Source: Oceanidesulfovibrio indonesiensis
GTDB taxonomy: Bacteria; Desulfobacterota; Desulfovibrionia; Desulfovibrionales; Desulfovibrionaceae
Direction: 5' to 3'
Assembly (NCBI RefSeq): GCF_007625075.1
Contig: NZ_QMIE01000010.1
Coordinates: 62,001-126,000, forward strand
DNA length: 64,000 nt
A program made the translations under genes and the position numbers. The number at the start of each line of letters is the position of its first letter. Position 1 is the stretch's first letter. Positions 32,195 through 39,740 of this stretch are shown piece by piece. The notes below the pieces were generated by a model. The model ran no database searches. It saw only the letters and a list, made by a program, of their open reading frames with translations, and had not been told where the DNA came from.

Positions 32195-32229
32195 GGTTCT
32201 GTTCCGATCAATAGTCCTGGGAAACTGCG

Positions 32230-33021
32230 CTAGAAATCTGGCAATTGTCGTTCTCCAGGCTTTCTGCCAAGAAACTGCCGTATGAATTCATTGTTTGAGT
32301 TTTTAAGGTCGTCGAGACTGCCCTGAAACAGCACCTGGCCCTTGTGGAGCATTACCACGAAATCAGCGATGGTGAATAAACTGTCCAGATCATGCGTTAC
32401 CACAACAATAGTCATATCAAATGTGTCGTGCAAATCGAGAATAAGCTGATCCAGTTCAGCTGCTGTAATGGGATCCAGACCGGATGTTGGCTCATCGCAG
32501 AGCAAAATTTTGGGATCGAGGACAAGGGCTCGTGCAAGGCCGGCACGTTTTCGCATGCCGCCGGAAAGCTGGCTGGGGTAGTACTCCATGAATTTGTCCA
32601 GCCCGACGAGGCTCAGTTTCAGCCGGACGAGGGTTTCCAACGTTTCCTCGTCCAGTTCCGTGTGTTCGCGCAGTGGCAGTGCGACGTTTTCTCCGAGGGT
32701 GAGTGATCCGAGAAGGGCGCCGTTCTGAAACAGCACGCCCATTTCTCCGCGCAGATCATGCGCCTTGTTCGGATCGAGCTTGAAGATATCATGACCATCG
32801 ATGAGGATTCGTCCTTCCATGGGCTTTTCCAGCCCCAGAACATGGCGCAGCAGTGTCGACTTCCCGCCACCCGATCCTCCGAGAATGACGGATATCTTGC
32901 TCGCAGGCAGCGCGACATCGACATCCTCCAGGACGATATTGTCGCCGTACCCGAGTCTCAGCCTGTCGAGCAAAATGTTCGGGGCGCGCTGCATGAAGCG
33001 CGAGGAGTCATCAGAAGGCAT
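32230..33021 (-). CDS. mlaF: ABC transporter ATP-binding protein (MlaF type)
   Basis: MlaF powers the lipid transporter. The 263-residue ATPase has Walker A GGSGGGKST (about 48-56), signature LSGGMRKRAGLARALVLDP and Walker B ILLCDEPTSGLDP. The MRKRAGLARA form is typical of MlaF and plant TGD3 proteins. The start lies inside the end of mlaE (11-base overlap). The predicted N-terminal 12 residues are variable. No mlaB (STAS) gene follows. Confidence 0.93.
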   Translation of the reverse strand: MPSDDSSRFMQRAPNILLDRLRLGYGDNIVLEDVDVALPASKISVILGGSGGGKSTLLRHVLGLEKPMEGRILIDGHDIFKLDPNKAHDLRGEMGVLFQNGALLGSLTLGENVALPLREHTELDEETLETLVRLKLSLVGLDKFMEYYPSQLSGGMRKRAGLARALVLDPKILLCDEPTSGLDPITAAELDQLILDLHDTFDMTIVVVTHDLDSLFTIADFVVMLHKGQVLFQGSLDDLKNSNNEFIRQFLGRKPGERQLPDF

Positions 33022-33769
33022 AGCTTAACGCTGTGAAGTAAAGATCGAGCAGTATGATGACGAATATTGATTGGACCACAGATTTTGTCGTGCGGCGTCC
33101 CACATCCGCAGCGCCTTCTTTGGCGAGAAATCCTTGCCAGCAACATATTATTGTAATGGCCATGCCGAAACCAAGGCTTTTGACCAGCCCGGCCATAAGG
33201 TCCCCGATCCTGAGAAAGCTAGCAGTCTGCTCGAAGTACGTCTGGTAGCTGATGCTGAGGAACGTACCGGAGTAGAGCATGCCCGAGCCGATTCCAATGA
33301 AGTCTGCCCAGGCTGTGAGCACAGGCAGCATGACAATCATGGCCAGAAACTTGGGCATGACCAGGAACTGGACCGGATCGACGCCCATGACGTGGAGAGC
33401 GTCGATCTCCTCCGAGATTTCCATCGTCGCTATCTCTGCGGTAAATGCAGCGCCGGACCTTCCTGTGAGGACGACTGCGGTAAGGAGGGGGCCCAGCTCA
33501 GTGATTATGATGACGCCGACTAGGTTGGCGACATAGCTTGTCGCTCCGAAGCGTTCGAGCTGGTTGGCGGCGTGCAGGGCAAGTATGATGCCGACGCAGA
33601 ATGCGATGGTGGTGACTATGGCGAGCGACCCAGCGCCCACCATCGCCATGTTACGCCAGATTTGCCAAATATAATACCGTTTCTGTTGAGTGAGCAGGCG
33701 CGGGAAACAGCGGAGAAGGCAGTTGATGAGCCATGAAAGTGTATGGAACTCTTCCCTTGCGATGCTCAT
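33011..33769 (-). CDS. mlaE: MlaE-type lipid ABC permease
   Basis: MlaE is the membrane core of the MCE transporter. The 252-residue protein has five or six helices and the family block VLTGRSGAAFTAEIATMEISEE followed by LHVMGVDPVQFLVMPK, which places it firmly in the MlaE/TGD1 family. Transcription starts somewhere in the 293-base gap upstream, which also holds parS and DnaA-box-like sites. It overlaps mlaF by 11 bases. Confidence 0.93.
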   Translation of the reverse strand: MSIAREEFHTLSWLINCLLRCFPRLLTQQKRYYIWQIWRNMAMVGAGSLAIVTTIAFCVGIILALHAANQLERFGATSYVANLVGVIIITELGPLLTAVVLTGRSGAAFTAEIATMEISEEIDALHVMGVDPVQFLVMPKFLAMIVMLPVLTAWADFIGIGSGMLYSGTFLSISYQTYFEQTASFLRIGDLMAGLVKSLGFGMAITIICCWQGFLAKEGAADVGRRTTKSVVQSIFVIILLDLYFTALSYAF

Positions 33770-33928
33770 GATGCGAACAACCTTTTGGGCGCGAAATGAT
33801 CAAAACCATCTGAACAATAAAACGAGGCAGTTGGCCTGGAGTGTAGCCAGAGACATCGACTGGAATTAATCCCAATCCGGAGATTCTTGGCGAGCAGGCA
33901 GGGTGCGTGAGGTAATCTGGTAAAGGCT

Positions 33929-33953
33929 TTATCCATATGCGCCGATATCCACA
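33929..33953 (+). promoter_or_regulatory. Pair of DnaA-box-like 9-mers
   Basis: TTATCCATA (33929-33937) and ATATCCACA (33945-33953) each match TTATCCACA at eight of nine positions, in the same orientation, 16 bases apart start to start. They lie 38 bases from parS in an intergenic region. They may bind DnaA, but two boxes alone do not prove an origin. Confidence 0.4.
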
Positions 33954-33990
33954 CCTTCACTATATTGTTTGGTTTGGCTCCGTTCTCGAT

Positions 33991-34006
33991 TGTTTCACGG
34001 GAAACA
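33991..34006. promoter_or_regulatory. parS: parS centromere site 1
   Basis: TGTTTCACGGGAAACA matches the conserved ParB-binding palindrome TGTTTCACGTGAAACA at 15 of 16 positions. It lies about 1.1 kb from the parB coding region in an intergenic gap, as expected for an origin-proximal ParB nucleation site. Confidence 0.85.
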
Positions 34007-34062
34007 GATCAGGGACCATACATGTCGGCCTGAAGGAATGGGCCTGGTTTGGTGTCCATACG

Positions 34063-35115
34063 TTATTTCTCGACTTGGTCCTTGTCGCTCAACCAGCTGA
34101 CAATCTCAGGCGTGTGACCGTATCGTATTGCTCGCGCCAGCGCCTCTTGTGTCGTGGTGGCTGTGCCCACCTCCGCGATAACATTTCCAGCGGCGTAGTT
34201 TGCAAGAAGCGATGCTGTAAGCAGATCGAGCCCGGCAGCCAAGCTTATTCCCAGAGTTGCGATGACGGTGTCTCCTGCGCCGGTAACATCAAAAACGCGC
34301 TTTGCCACAGTGGGGAAGTGGTAGACTTCCGAAGGCGTCTCGAAAAGTGCCATGCCGTTTGGGCCTAAGGTGATGAGGACATGTTCGCACGCCAGTTGCC
34401 GGAAGATGGACGCTCCGGTACGCAACACGTCCACGCGGCTTTCAAAGCTCAATCTGTGCGAAGCTTCAAGCGCTTCCTTTGAGTTTGGCGTAACGCAGTA
34501 CGCTCCTTTGTATAGATTGAAGTTCTTCAGCTTCGGGTCGACCAGCACCTTTGGCGGACGTTCCTGTGAAAGGACAAGATTTCGGAAGGCGTCCATGAAC
34601 TCAAAGGTCACGAGACCTTTTCCGTAGTCGGATAGAATGATGACTTCATACTCGTCGATGATCTCGGCAATGGCATCAAGCACGCCTTGTGATTGCTGAA
34701 TATCAAGGGGCCTTGACACTTCCTTGTCGACGCGGGCGACTTGCTGGTTTTGAGCTATGATACGTGTCTTGATCGTCGTGGGGCGATCATCCACGGTCAC
34801 TATGTCGCCCTCAAGGTTTTCAAGTGCAACAAGTTGCCTGAGGTTTTCAGCATTGTCATCGGAGCCTGTCAAGCCGATGAGGTGAGGCGACCCGCCCAGC
34901 CGTGAAATATTCAGCGCTACGTTGCCTGCTCCTCCCAGTAGCAGATGTTCGGATTGAACCGCGACAACGGGGACAGGAGCTTCGGGCGATATTCTCTCCA
35001 CAGTGCCGACAAGGTAATGGTCAAGCATGAGGTCGCCGACAACCAGAACCTGGCTGCCGCTCAGTTTGGCCAGGGATGCTACCAATGGCTCGCGATCGAT
35101 TTTTTTGCTGGACAT
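34063..35115 (-). CDS. rfaE1: Heptose-7-phosphate kinase, stand-alone (RfaE1/HldE N-terminal type)
   Basis: The enzyme phosphorylates D-glycero-D-manno-heptose 7-phosphate at C1 on the way to ADP-heptose for the lipopolysaccharide core. The 350-residue protein is a PfkB/ribokinase-family kinase with GGAGNVALNISRLGG (near 60-75) and the catalytic DVTGAGDTVIATL motif (catalytic Asp near residue 283). E. coli HldE (477 residues) has a fused adenylyltransferase domain that is missing here, so a separate RfaE2 must exist elsewhere. The start overlaps the parB stop by one base (TAATG), so it is translationally coupled to parB. Confidence 0.9.
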   Translation of the reverse strand: MSSKKIDREPLVASLAKLSGSQVLVVGDLMLDHYLVGTVERISPEAPVPVVAVQSEHLLLGGAGNVALNISRLGGSPHLIGLTGSDDNAENLRQLVALENLEGDIVTVDDRPTTIKTRIIAQNQQVARVDKEVSRPLDIQQSQGVLDAIAEIIDEYEVIILSDYGKGLVTFEFMDAFRNLVLSQERPPKVLVDPKLKNFNLYKGAYCVTPNSKEALEASHRLSFESRVDVLRTGASIFRQLACEHVLITLGPNGMALFETPSEVYHFPTVAKRVFDVTGAGDTVIATLGISLAAGLDLLTASLLANYAAGNVIAEVGTATTTQEALARAIRYGHTPEIVSWLSDKDQVEK

Positions 35116-36020
35116 TACGCGACTCCGAGTTTCTTCAGAAACGTATCGAGTTGGTCCCTGGAAGAATATCGAATGGATATGCGTCCATTATCTTCAGAGC
35201 CGGAAATGGAAACCTTGAGCTCGAAATCCTCGGCGAGCCTGCTCGCATAAGAATAGAGTTCTTTGGGTGTTTCGGCGGGACGCGACTGCTTTTTGGTGCG
35301 CCGGGTCGCCGGCTTCGCACCCAGTTGCGGCAGATCGCCATGCTCGCGCCAGTATGCTACTGCCTCCTCCACTTGACGTACTGAAACGCCATCATCGAGA
35401 ATCCAGGAGAGCAGGGTATCCTGAGCAGAATCGTCAGAGATGCCGATAAGCGCACGAGCATGGCCACCGCTTAATGAGCCTTCCATGACTAAAGAGATAA
35501 TGTGATCGGGAAGTTGTAGGAGTCTGAGTGTGTTTGCCACGGCAGGGCGGCTTTTTCCGACCTTGCGCGCTAGCTCTTCTTGGGACAGATTGAGGCGTTC
35601 CTGCAGTTGTTTGAGGCCCCATGCTTCCTCAATGACGTTGAGATCTTCCCGTTGCAGGTTTTCGACAATCGCGATGGTCAGGCTCTGCTCGTCGTCCAGT
35701 TCCCGCACCAGGCATGGGATATCCTTGAGTCCGGCCAATTTGGCGGCGCGCAGACGGCGCTCACCAGCCACGAGTTCGAAATGACCTGGACTGGAGTCAG
35801 GCGCCGTGCGGACGAGCACGGGCTGAAGAACACCCTGCGAGCGGATGGAATCAGCGAGCTCCGCAAGGGCTTCTTCGGAAAATTCCTTACGCGGCTGATA
35901 TGGGTTCGGGACGATCGAAGCGATGGGTATAGATTTGACTTCGACATCGGTCGGCTGCTCGTTGAATCCTTTGAGCAGTGCATCCAGGCCCTTGCCGAGT
36001 CCTCGAGATGTATGCGCCAT
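35115..36020 (-). CDS. parB: Chromosome-partitioning protein ParB
   Basis: ParB binds parS, spreads using CTP and is moved by ParA to segregate origins. From the ATG at 36020 (GGAG upstream) the protein is 301 residues. It shows the N-terminal ParA-interacting motif RGLGKGLDALL, the ParB/Srx-fold CTPase domain with boxes NPYQPRKEFSEE (near 50) and GERRLRAAKLAG, a helix-turn-helix (LSQEELARKVGKSRPAVANTL), and a C-terminal dimerisation region. An in-frame ATG at 36062 is an unlikely earlier start. It is separated from parA by a gene on the other strand. Confidence 0.97.
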   Translation of the reverse strand: MAHTSRGLGKGLDALLKGFNEQPTDVEVKSIPIASIVPNPYQPRKEFSEEALAELADSIRSQGVLQPVLVRTAPDSSPGHFELVAGERRLRAAKLAGLKDIPCLVRELDDEQSLTIAIVENLQREDLNVIEEAWGLKQLQERLNLSQEELARKVGKSRPAVANTLRLLQLPDHIISLVMEGSLSGGHARALIGISDDSAQDTLLSWILDDGVSVRQVEEAVAYWREHGDLPQLGAKPATRRTKKQSRPAETPKELYSYASRLAEDFELKVSISGSEDNGRISIRYSSRDQLDTFLKKLGVA

Positions 36021-36091
36021 ATGCTGCTCCTTGACAGACGAAGTCGAAAGACTAGTTGTCAAAGGTTAGTAAACATAAACCGGAGGCTTTC

Positions 36092-36508
36092 ATGAACACG
36101 ACGTCGACTCCGTTGACCAAGTTATACGATCAGAACAATCAACTGTACGGGGTGCTTCTGAGCCCCGAGTTCTGGGAAGAAGCGAAATCTGTCCTCATGC
36201 CGCTGCTGGAAAAGAGGAGTGCGACGCAGGAGGAAACGCCAGAGCCGGTCAAAGACTGGAAAATGCTCTTGGACTATTGGGACTTCCAGTATCCGCCGGA
36301 TACACGGGTTGAGTGCGAGCATTGCGGCAATGTAACGGAAGACTGGATGAACCCGGAAGGAAAGACCTTCCGACTCAAGGCCGCCAATCTGGGCGGGCTC
36401 GTGAACTTTCAGTGCCTGAACTGCAGTTCGCGAGTCATCAAGCGACATTTCAAAGACCATTACAGGTTCGAGTGTCATCCTTACACGCCCAAGAAGGATA
36501 AGCTCTGA
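36092..36508 (+). CDS. Zn-ribbon-like protein between parA and parB, opposite strand
   Basis: The 138-residue product has no recognised function. The C-terminal half holds two CxxC pairs (ECEHCGN and QCLNCSS, about 36 residues apart) like a zinc ribbon, plus basic sequence (SRVIKRHFKDHYRFECH). The N-terminal half is helical, with polar LYDQNNQLYGVLLSP. The ATG at 36092 has a strong CGGAGG. Its start is 71 bases from the parB start (divergent) and its stop is 7 bases from the parA stop (convergent), so it splits the par genes. It might bind nucleic acid, but that is inference. Confidence 0.8.
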   Translation: MNTTSTPLTKLYDQNNQLYGVLLSPEFWEEAKSVLMPLLEKRSATQEETPEPVKDWKMLLDYWDFQYPPDTRVECEHCGNVTEDWMNPEGKTFRLKAANLGGLVNFQCLNCSSRVIKRHFKDHYRFECHPYTPKKDKL

Positions 36509-36515
36509 ACCGAGA

Positions 36516-37295
36516 TCAGGCAGCAACGGCAGGCGCTTTGCGCATAACTACTTCCTTGGCCAGGGAGAGATATGCCTCAGCGCCTTTTGACTTGATGTCG
36601 TAAGAGAGGATTGTCATCCCGTAGCTTGGCGCTTCAGATAAACGCACATTGCGCGGAATGATTGTCTCGAACATCTTGTCAGGAAAGCACTTGCGCACTT
36701 CCTTTTTTACCTGGCGTGAAAGCTTGTTCCGTACATCGTACATGGTGAGCAACACTCCGAGAATGCCAAGGCGTGGATTCAGTCGTGCGCGCACCTGCTC
36801 GTATGTATTGAGAAGCTTGGCGATTCCTTCCAGGGCATAATACTCGCACTGGAGGGGCACCAGAAGCTCACGGGCAGCGCACAATGCATTGAGCGTGAGC
36901 AGGCCGAGAGATGGCGGACAGTCGAGGATAATGTAGTCGTATTCATCCTCGACACGTTTGATGACATCCTGCAGAAAATACTCGCGGCCGATTTTGTCGA
37001 TGAGCTCAATTTCGGCGCCAACGAGATCCTGTGAGGCCGGAATAACCCAGACATATGGCGAAGAAGTTTCCATTACGGCTTCCGAAGTCCTGTCCGGGTC
37101 GAAAAAAACGGAATAGAGGGATAGTGGTGCGCTATCCCCGTCCACACCCAGACCACTGGTCGCATTGGCTTGCGGATCGCAATCCACTACCAGAACCTTC
37201 TTCTCCATAACGGCGAGAGAGGCAGCGAGGTTCACGGAAGAGGTGGTCTTACCGACCCCGCCTTTTTGGTTAGCAACTACAATTTTGCGCGCCAC
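36516..37295 (-). CDS. parA: Chromosome-partitioning ATPase ParA (Soj type)
   Basis: ParA is a DNA-binding ATPase that forms the gradient followed by ParB-parS complexes. The 259-residue product has the deviant Walker A motif KGGVGKTTSSVNLAASLA at the N-terminus (family KGGxGKTT), Walker B DYIILDCPPSLGLLT and the ParA C-terminal pattern TIIPRNVRLSEAPSYG. Its short N-terminus without a helix-turn-helix domain marks the chromosomal Soj type. A parS site is just upstream (37316-37331), where it could also allow ParB autoregulation. Confidence 0.97.
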   Translation of the reverse strand: MARKIVVANQKGGVGKTTSSVNLAASLAVMEKKVLVVDCDPQANATSGLGVDGDSAPLSLYSVFFDPDRTSEAVMETSSPYVWVIPASQDLVGAEIELIDKIGREYFLQDVIKRVEDEYDYIILDCPPSLGLLTLNALCAARELLVPLQCEYYALEGIAKLLNTYEQVRARLNPRLGILGVLLTMYDVRNKLSRQVKKEVRKCFPDKMFETIIPRNVRLSEAPSYGMTILSYDIKSKGAEAYLSLAKEVVMRKAPAVAA

Positions 37296-37315
37296 ATGGG
37301 CCTCCCTCGTTTCCG

Positions 37316-37331
37316 TGTTTCACATGAAACA
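37316..37331. promoter_or_regulatory. parS: parS centromere site 2
   Basis: TGTTTCACATGAAACA matches the ParB palindrome TGTTTCACGTGAAACA at 15 of 16 positions. It lies 20 bases upstream of the parA start codon, 3.3 kb from site 1, and may also overlap the parA ribosome/promoter region. Confidence 0.88.
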
Positions 37332-37342
37332 TCCATTCCGGG

Positions 37343-37633
37343 TCAGTAGCGATGTGACTGGTGACAGTAGGTTTGCGCTTCGTTCAGGGACTCGACTATC
37401 TGGATGGCGTTTCCGAGTTCGCCCTTGTTCACAGCATGGTGCAGCTGGTTTGCCATGTAATTGAAGTCTTCAAAGTCGTCTGCCCATTCATCGCGCGTAA
37501 ACATGGACATGCGCTTCACAAGGCGAATGAACTCGTTCACATCATCCAGGGCAGGCATTTCGCCTGCCTTGGCCTTTTCTTCGATTCCTGAAAAGCATTC
37601 ATCCATCAGAACTTTGATTTGCTTGAAATTCAT
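37343..37633 (-). CDS. Small helical protein ending in a degenerate heme motif (XXXCH type)
   Basis: The 96-residue protein is helical throughout with no signal peptide. Its C-terminus reads AQTYCHQSHRY. This resembles the cytochrome c' ending CxxCHxx(Y/F)R, but the first heme-binding Cys is replaced by Gln87, leaving only Cys90-His91. Small XXXCH proteins of this kind are known from Desulfovibrio-type genomes but have no established function. GGAGA precedes the ATG. It lies between the epimerase and parA genes on the same strand. Heme binding is doubtful without export and a full motif. Confidence 0.75.
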   Translation of the reverse strand: MNFKQIKVLMDECFSGIEEKAKAGEMPALDDVNEFIRLVKRMSMFTRDEWADDFEDFNYMANQLHHAVNKGELGNAIQIVESLNEAQTYCHQSHRY

Positions 37634-37717
37634 GCGAGCGAATCTCCAGAAGATCGTAGGACTGTTCGTATCGTTTTTAGCTAGTGGATGTGTGGCGGCA
37701 ATGTCAACTGTCTGAAG

Positions 37718-38728
37718 CTAAATCCCGTAATATTCGCGGAACCATGAAACAAAGTTCGCAACGCCGACCGACAAATCGGTATGCGGACGAAATCCGACAT
37801 GTGCATGCAGATCCTCAATGTCGGCGTAAGTTTCAGGGACATCGCCGGGCTGCAGAGGCAAATAATTTTTGAATGCTTGCATGCCAAGCGCCTCTTCGAT
37901 AGTGGCGATGAAATCTTCCAGCGTTACGCTGTTGTTGTTGCCGATATTGAACACACGAAACGGGGCTGGACTGGAAGAAGGATCCGGATGATGACCGCTC
38001 CATTCGGGATTTGGTGCGGCCGGTTTCTTCGTTACGCGGGCCACTCCTTCGACAATGTCATCGATATACGTAAAATCGCGGCGCATCTGTCCGTGGTTAA
38101 ACACGTCGATGGGCTCGCCGCGGATGATCTTGTCTGTGAAAAGGAATATGGCCATGTCAGGCCGGCCCCAGGGGCCATAGACAGTAAAAAAGCGTAAGCC
38201 CGTGGCGGGGATGCCGTACAGGTAGCTATATGTGTGGGCCATCAATTCGTTGGATTTTTTGGAAGCAGCATACAGGCTGATCGGATGGTCCACGTTGTGG
38301 TGCACGCTGTAAGGCATGAGGGTGTTCAAGCCATAGACCGAGCTCGATGATGCGAACACAAGGTGTTCAAGGTCCGCGGAGTGGCGACAACCTTCCAAAA
38401 TGAAGAAAAAGCCGTCCAGATTGGAGCGGACATAGTCTTCCGGATGAGTGATGCTGTGCCGTACACCGGCCTGCGCGGCAAGGTGGATGACATGGGTGAA
38501 CGAAAATTCTCGAAAAAGAGCGGAAACGGCTGCGCCGTCGGCAAGGTCAAGCTTGCGAAACGTGAATGCATCGTAGTGCGCAAGTCTGTCCAGCCGGGAC
38601 TGTTTAAGCGAGACGTCATAATAATCATTGAGGTTGTCAAGGCCGACGACCTCAGCCCCTCCGCGGAGAAAGTACTCGCACACATGATATCCGATGAAGC
38701 CGGCAGCACCGGTTACGAGAACGCGCAT
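37718..38728 (-). CDS. NAD-dependent epimerase, UDP-glucuronate 4-epimerase type
   Basis: The enzyme probably makes UDP-galacturonate or a related sugar for surface polysaccharide. The 336-residue short-chain dehydrogenase has the Rossmann motif GAAGFIGYHV (near 7-16), the catalytic Tyr and Lys in YAASKKSNE, Ser in SSSSVYG, and the specificity block GLRFFTVYGPWGRPDMA found in CapI/LspL UDP-glucuronate epimerases. I chose the ATG at 38728 because AGGA precedes it; the in-frame ATG at 38758 adds an unlikely hydrophobic leader. Substrate assignment is by motif only. Confidence 0.85.
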   Translation of the reverse strand: MRVLVTGAAGFIGYHVCEYFLRGGAEVVGLDNLNDYYDVSLKQSRLDRLAHYDAFTFRKLDLADGAAVSALFREFSFTHVIHLAAQAGVRHSITHPEDYVRSNLDGFFFILEGCRHSADLEHLVFASSSSVYGLNTLMPYSVHHNVDHPISLYAASKKSNELMAHTYSYLYGIPATGLRFFTVYGPWGRPDMAIFLFTDKIIRGEPIDVFNHGQMRRDFTYIDDIVEGVARVTKKPAAPNPEWSGHHPDPSSSPAPFRVFNIGNNNSVTLEDFIATIEEALGMQAFKNYLPLQPGDVPETYADIEDLHAHVGFRPHTDLSVGVANFVSWFREYYGI

Positions 38729-38930
38729 GGCAAATCCTTTAAGGAAAAAGGTAAACAACGACAGAAAAAGTCAGTGGTTCCACATTCAGTAGAAGAAAAT
38801 CGGAAAGAAAGAAATATTATTACGGCGAATAAACAATGGTTCCATAGTCAAATAATGAAGCCGGCCAAGGCGGCCTGAGCAAATGCTGCGTCAATATCAA
38901 AAGGTAAACTTGGCGTCCAAAGCAATACAG

Positions 38931-38961
38931 AGGGCGGCTTAGTGTGCGTCAAAGCCGCCCT
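38931..38961. terminator. Hairpin downstream of slipin gene
   Basis: Ten-base arms AGGGCGGCTT (38931-38940) and AAGCCGCCCT (38952-38961) form a perfect stem 21-51 bases past the slipin stop. No U tract follows, so the terminator role is uncertain. The rest of the gap up to the epimerase start at 38728 is AT-rich and holds no evident gene. Confidence 0.5.
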
Positions 38962-38981
38962 GAATAATAAGAACAAGCCGC

Positions 38982-39725
38982 CTACCCGGATTTTTTGGCA
39001 AGTCCTAACAGGTCGAGCGGAAGCGGAATGAGCGTGGTTGTGGTTTCCGAGCTCATCTCGACAAGGGTCTGCAGGTAACGCAGCTGCAAAGCTTGCGGAT
39101 GGACCGAGATGATTTCAGCTGCCTCGGAAAGCCGCTTGGCAGCCTGGAACTCACCTTCGGCATTGATGACCTTGGCGCGGCGGTCACGTTCGGCCACGGC
39201 CTGACGCGCCATGGCTCGCTGCATCTCCTGCGGCAGGTCGATATGCTTGACCTCCACGCTGATGACTTTGATGCCCCAGGGATCTGTCTGTTGATCGAGA
39301 ATAGACTGTATCTCATCATTAATCTTTTCTCGATGGGCAAGAATCGTATCGAGTTCTACGCCGCCGCAAACGGAACGCAGAGTCGTTTGGGCCAGCTGAG
39401 ACGTGGCGTACAAGTATTCTTCGACCTCAACAACAGCATTTACAGGTTCCACAACACGAAAATAAACGACGGCATTCACTTTGACGGAGACGTTATCAAA
39501 CGTGATGACGTCCTGGTGCGGCACATCCAGAGTGTGCACACGTAAACTGATTTTCGTCATACGATCGATAATGGGAATTAGTATGATGAGGCCAGGCCCC
39601 TTGGCTCCAATAACGCGACCAAGCCGGAACACGACGCCGCGTTCATACTCTCTGAGCACTTTGATTGCGGAAGCGAAAAACAGGACAACGATGACAATGA
39701 CAATGCCGAAGCCGGAAAATGGCAT
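38982..39725 (-). CDS. Slipin/stomatin-family SPFH protein
   Basis: The 247-residue protein has one N-terminal hydrophobic segment (about 6-22) and an SPFH/band 7 domain with stomatin features: [29 protein letters not shown], and [17 protein letters not shown] in the coiled-coil region. Slipins form membrane microdomain scaffolds; with NfeD proteins (encoded directly upstream, 15-base gap) they make a membrane quality-control pair. AGGAG precedes the ATG. It is the last gene of the operon reading from the lipoprotein gene at 43.5 kb. Confidence 0.93.
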   Translation of the reverse strand: MPFSGFGIVIVIVVLFFASAIKVLREYERGVVFRLGRVIGAKGPGLIILIPIIDRMTKISLRVHTLDVPHQDVITFDNVSVKVNAVVYFRVVEPVNAVVEVEEYLYATSQLAQTTLRSVCGGVELDTILAHREKINDEIQSILDQQTDPWGIKVISVEVKHIDLPQEMQRAMARQAVAERDRRAKVINAEGEFQAAKRLSEAAEIISVHPQALQLRYLQTLVEMSSETTTTLIPLPLDLLGLAKKSG

Positions 39726-39740
39726 GGTAAGCTCCTGTGG

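Larger units (their letters stand above)
33770..34062. other. Intergenic region between heptose kinase and mlaE
   Basis: This 293-base gap has no convincing gene on either strand. It holds the 5' leader and presumably the promoter of mlaE, two DnaA-box-like 9-mers and a near-consensus parS. Part of it near 33950-33975 is relatively AT-rich. Confidence 0.6.
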
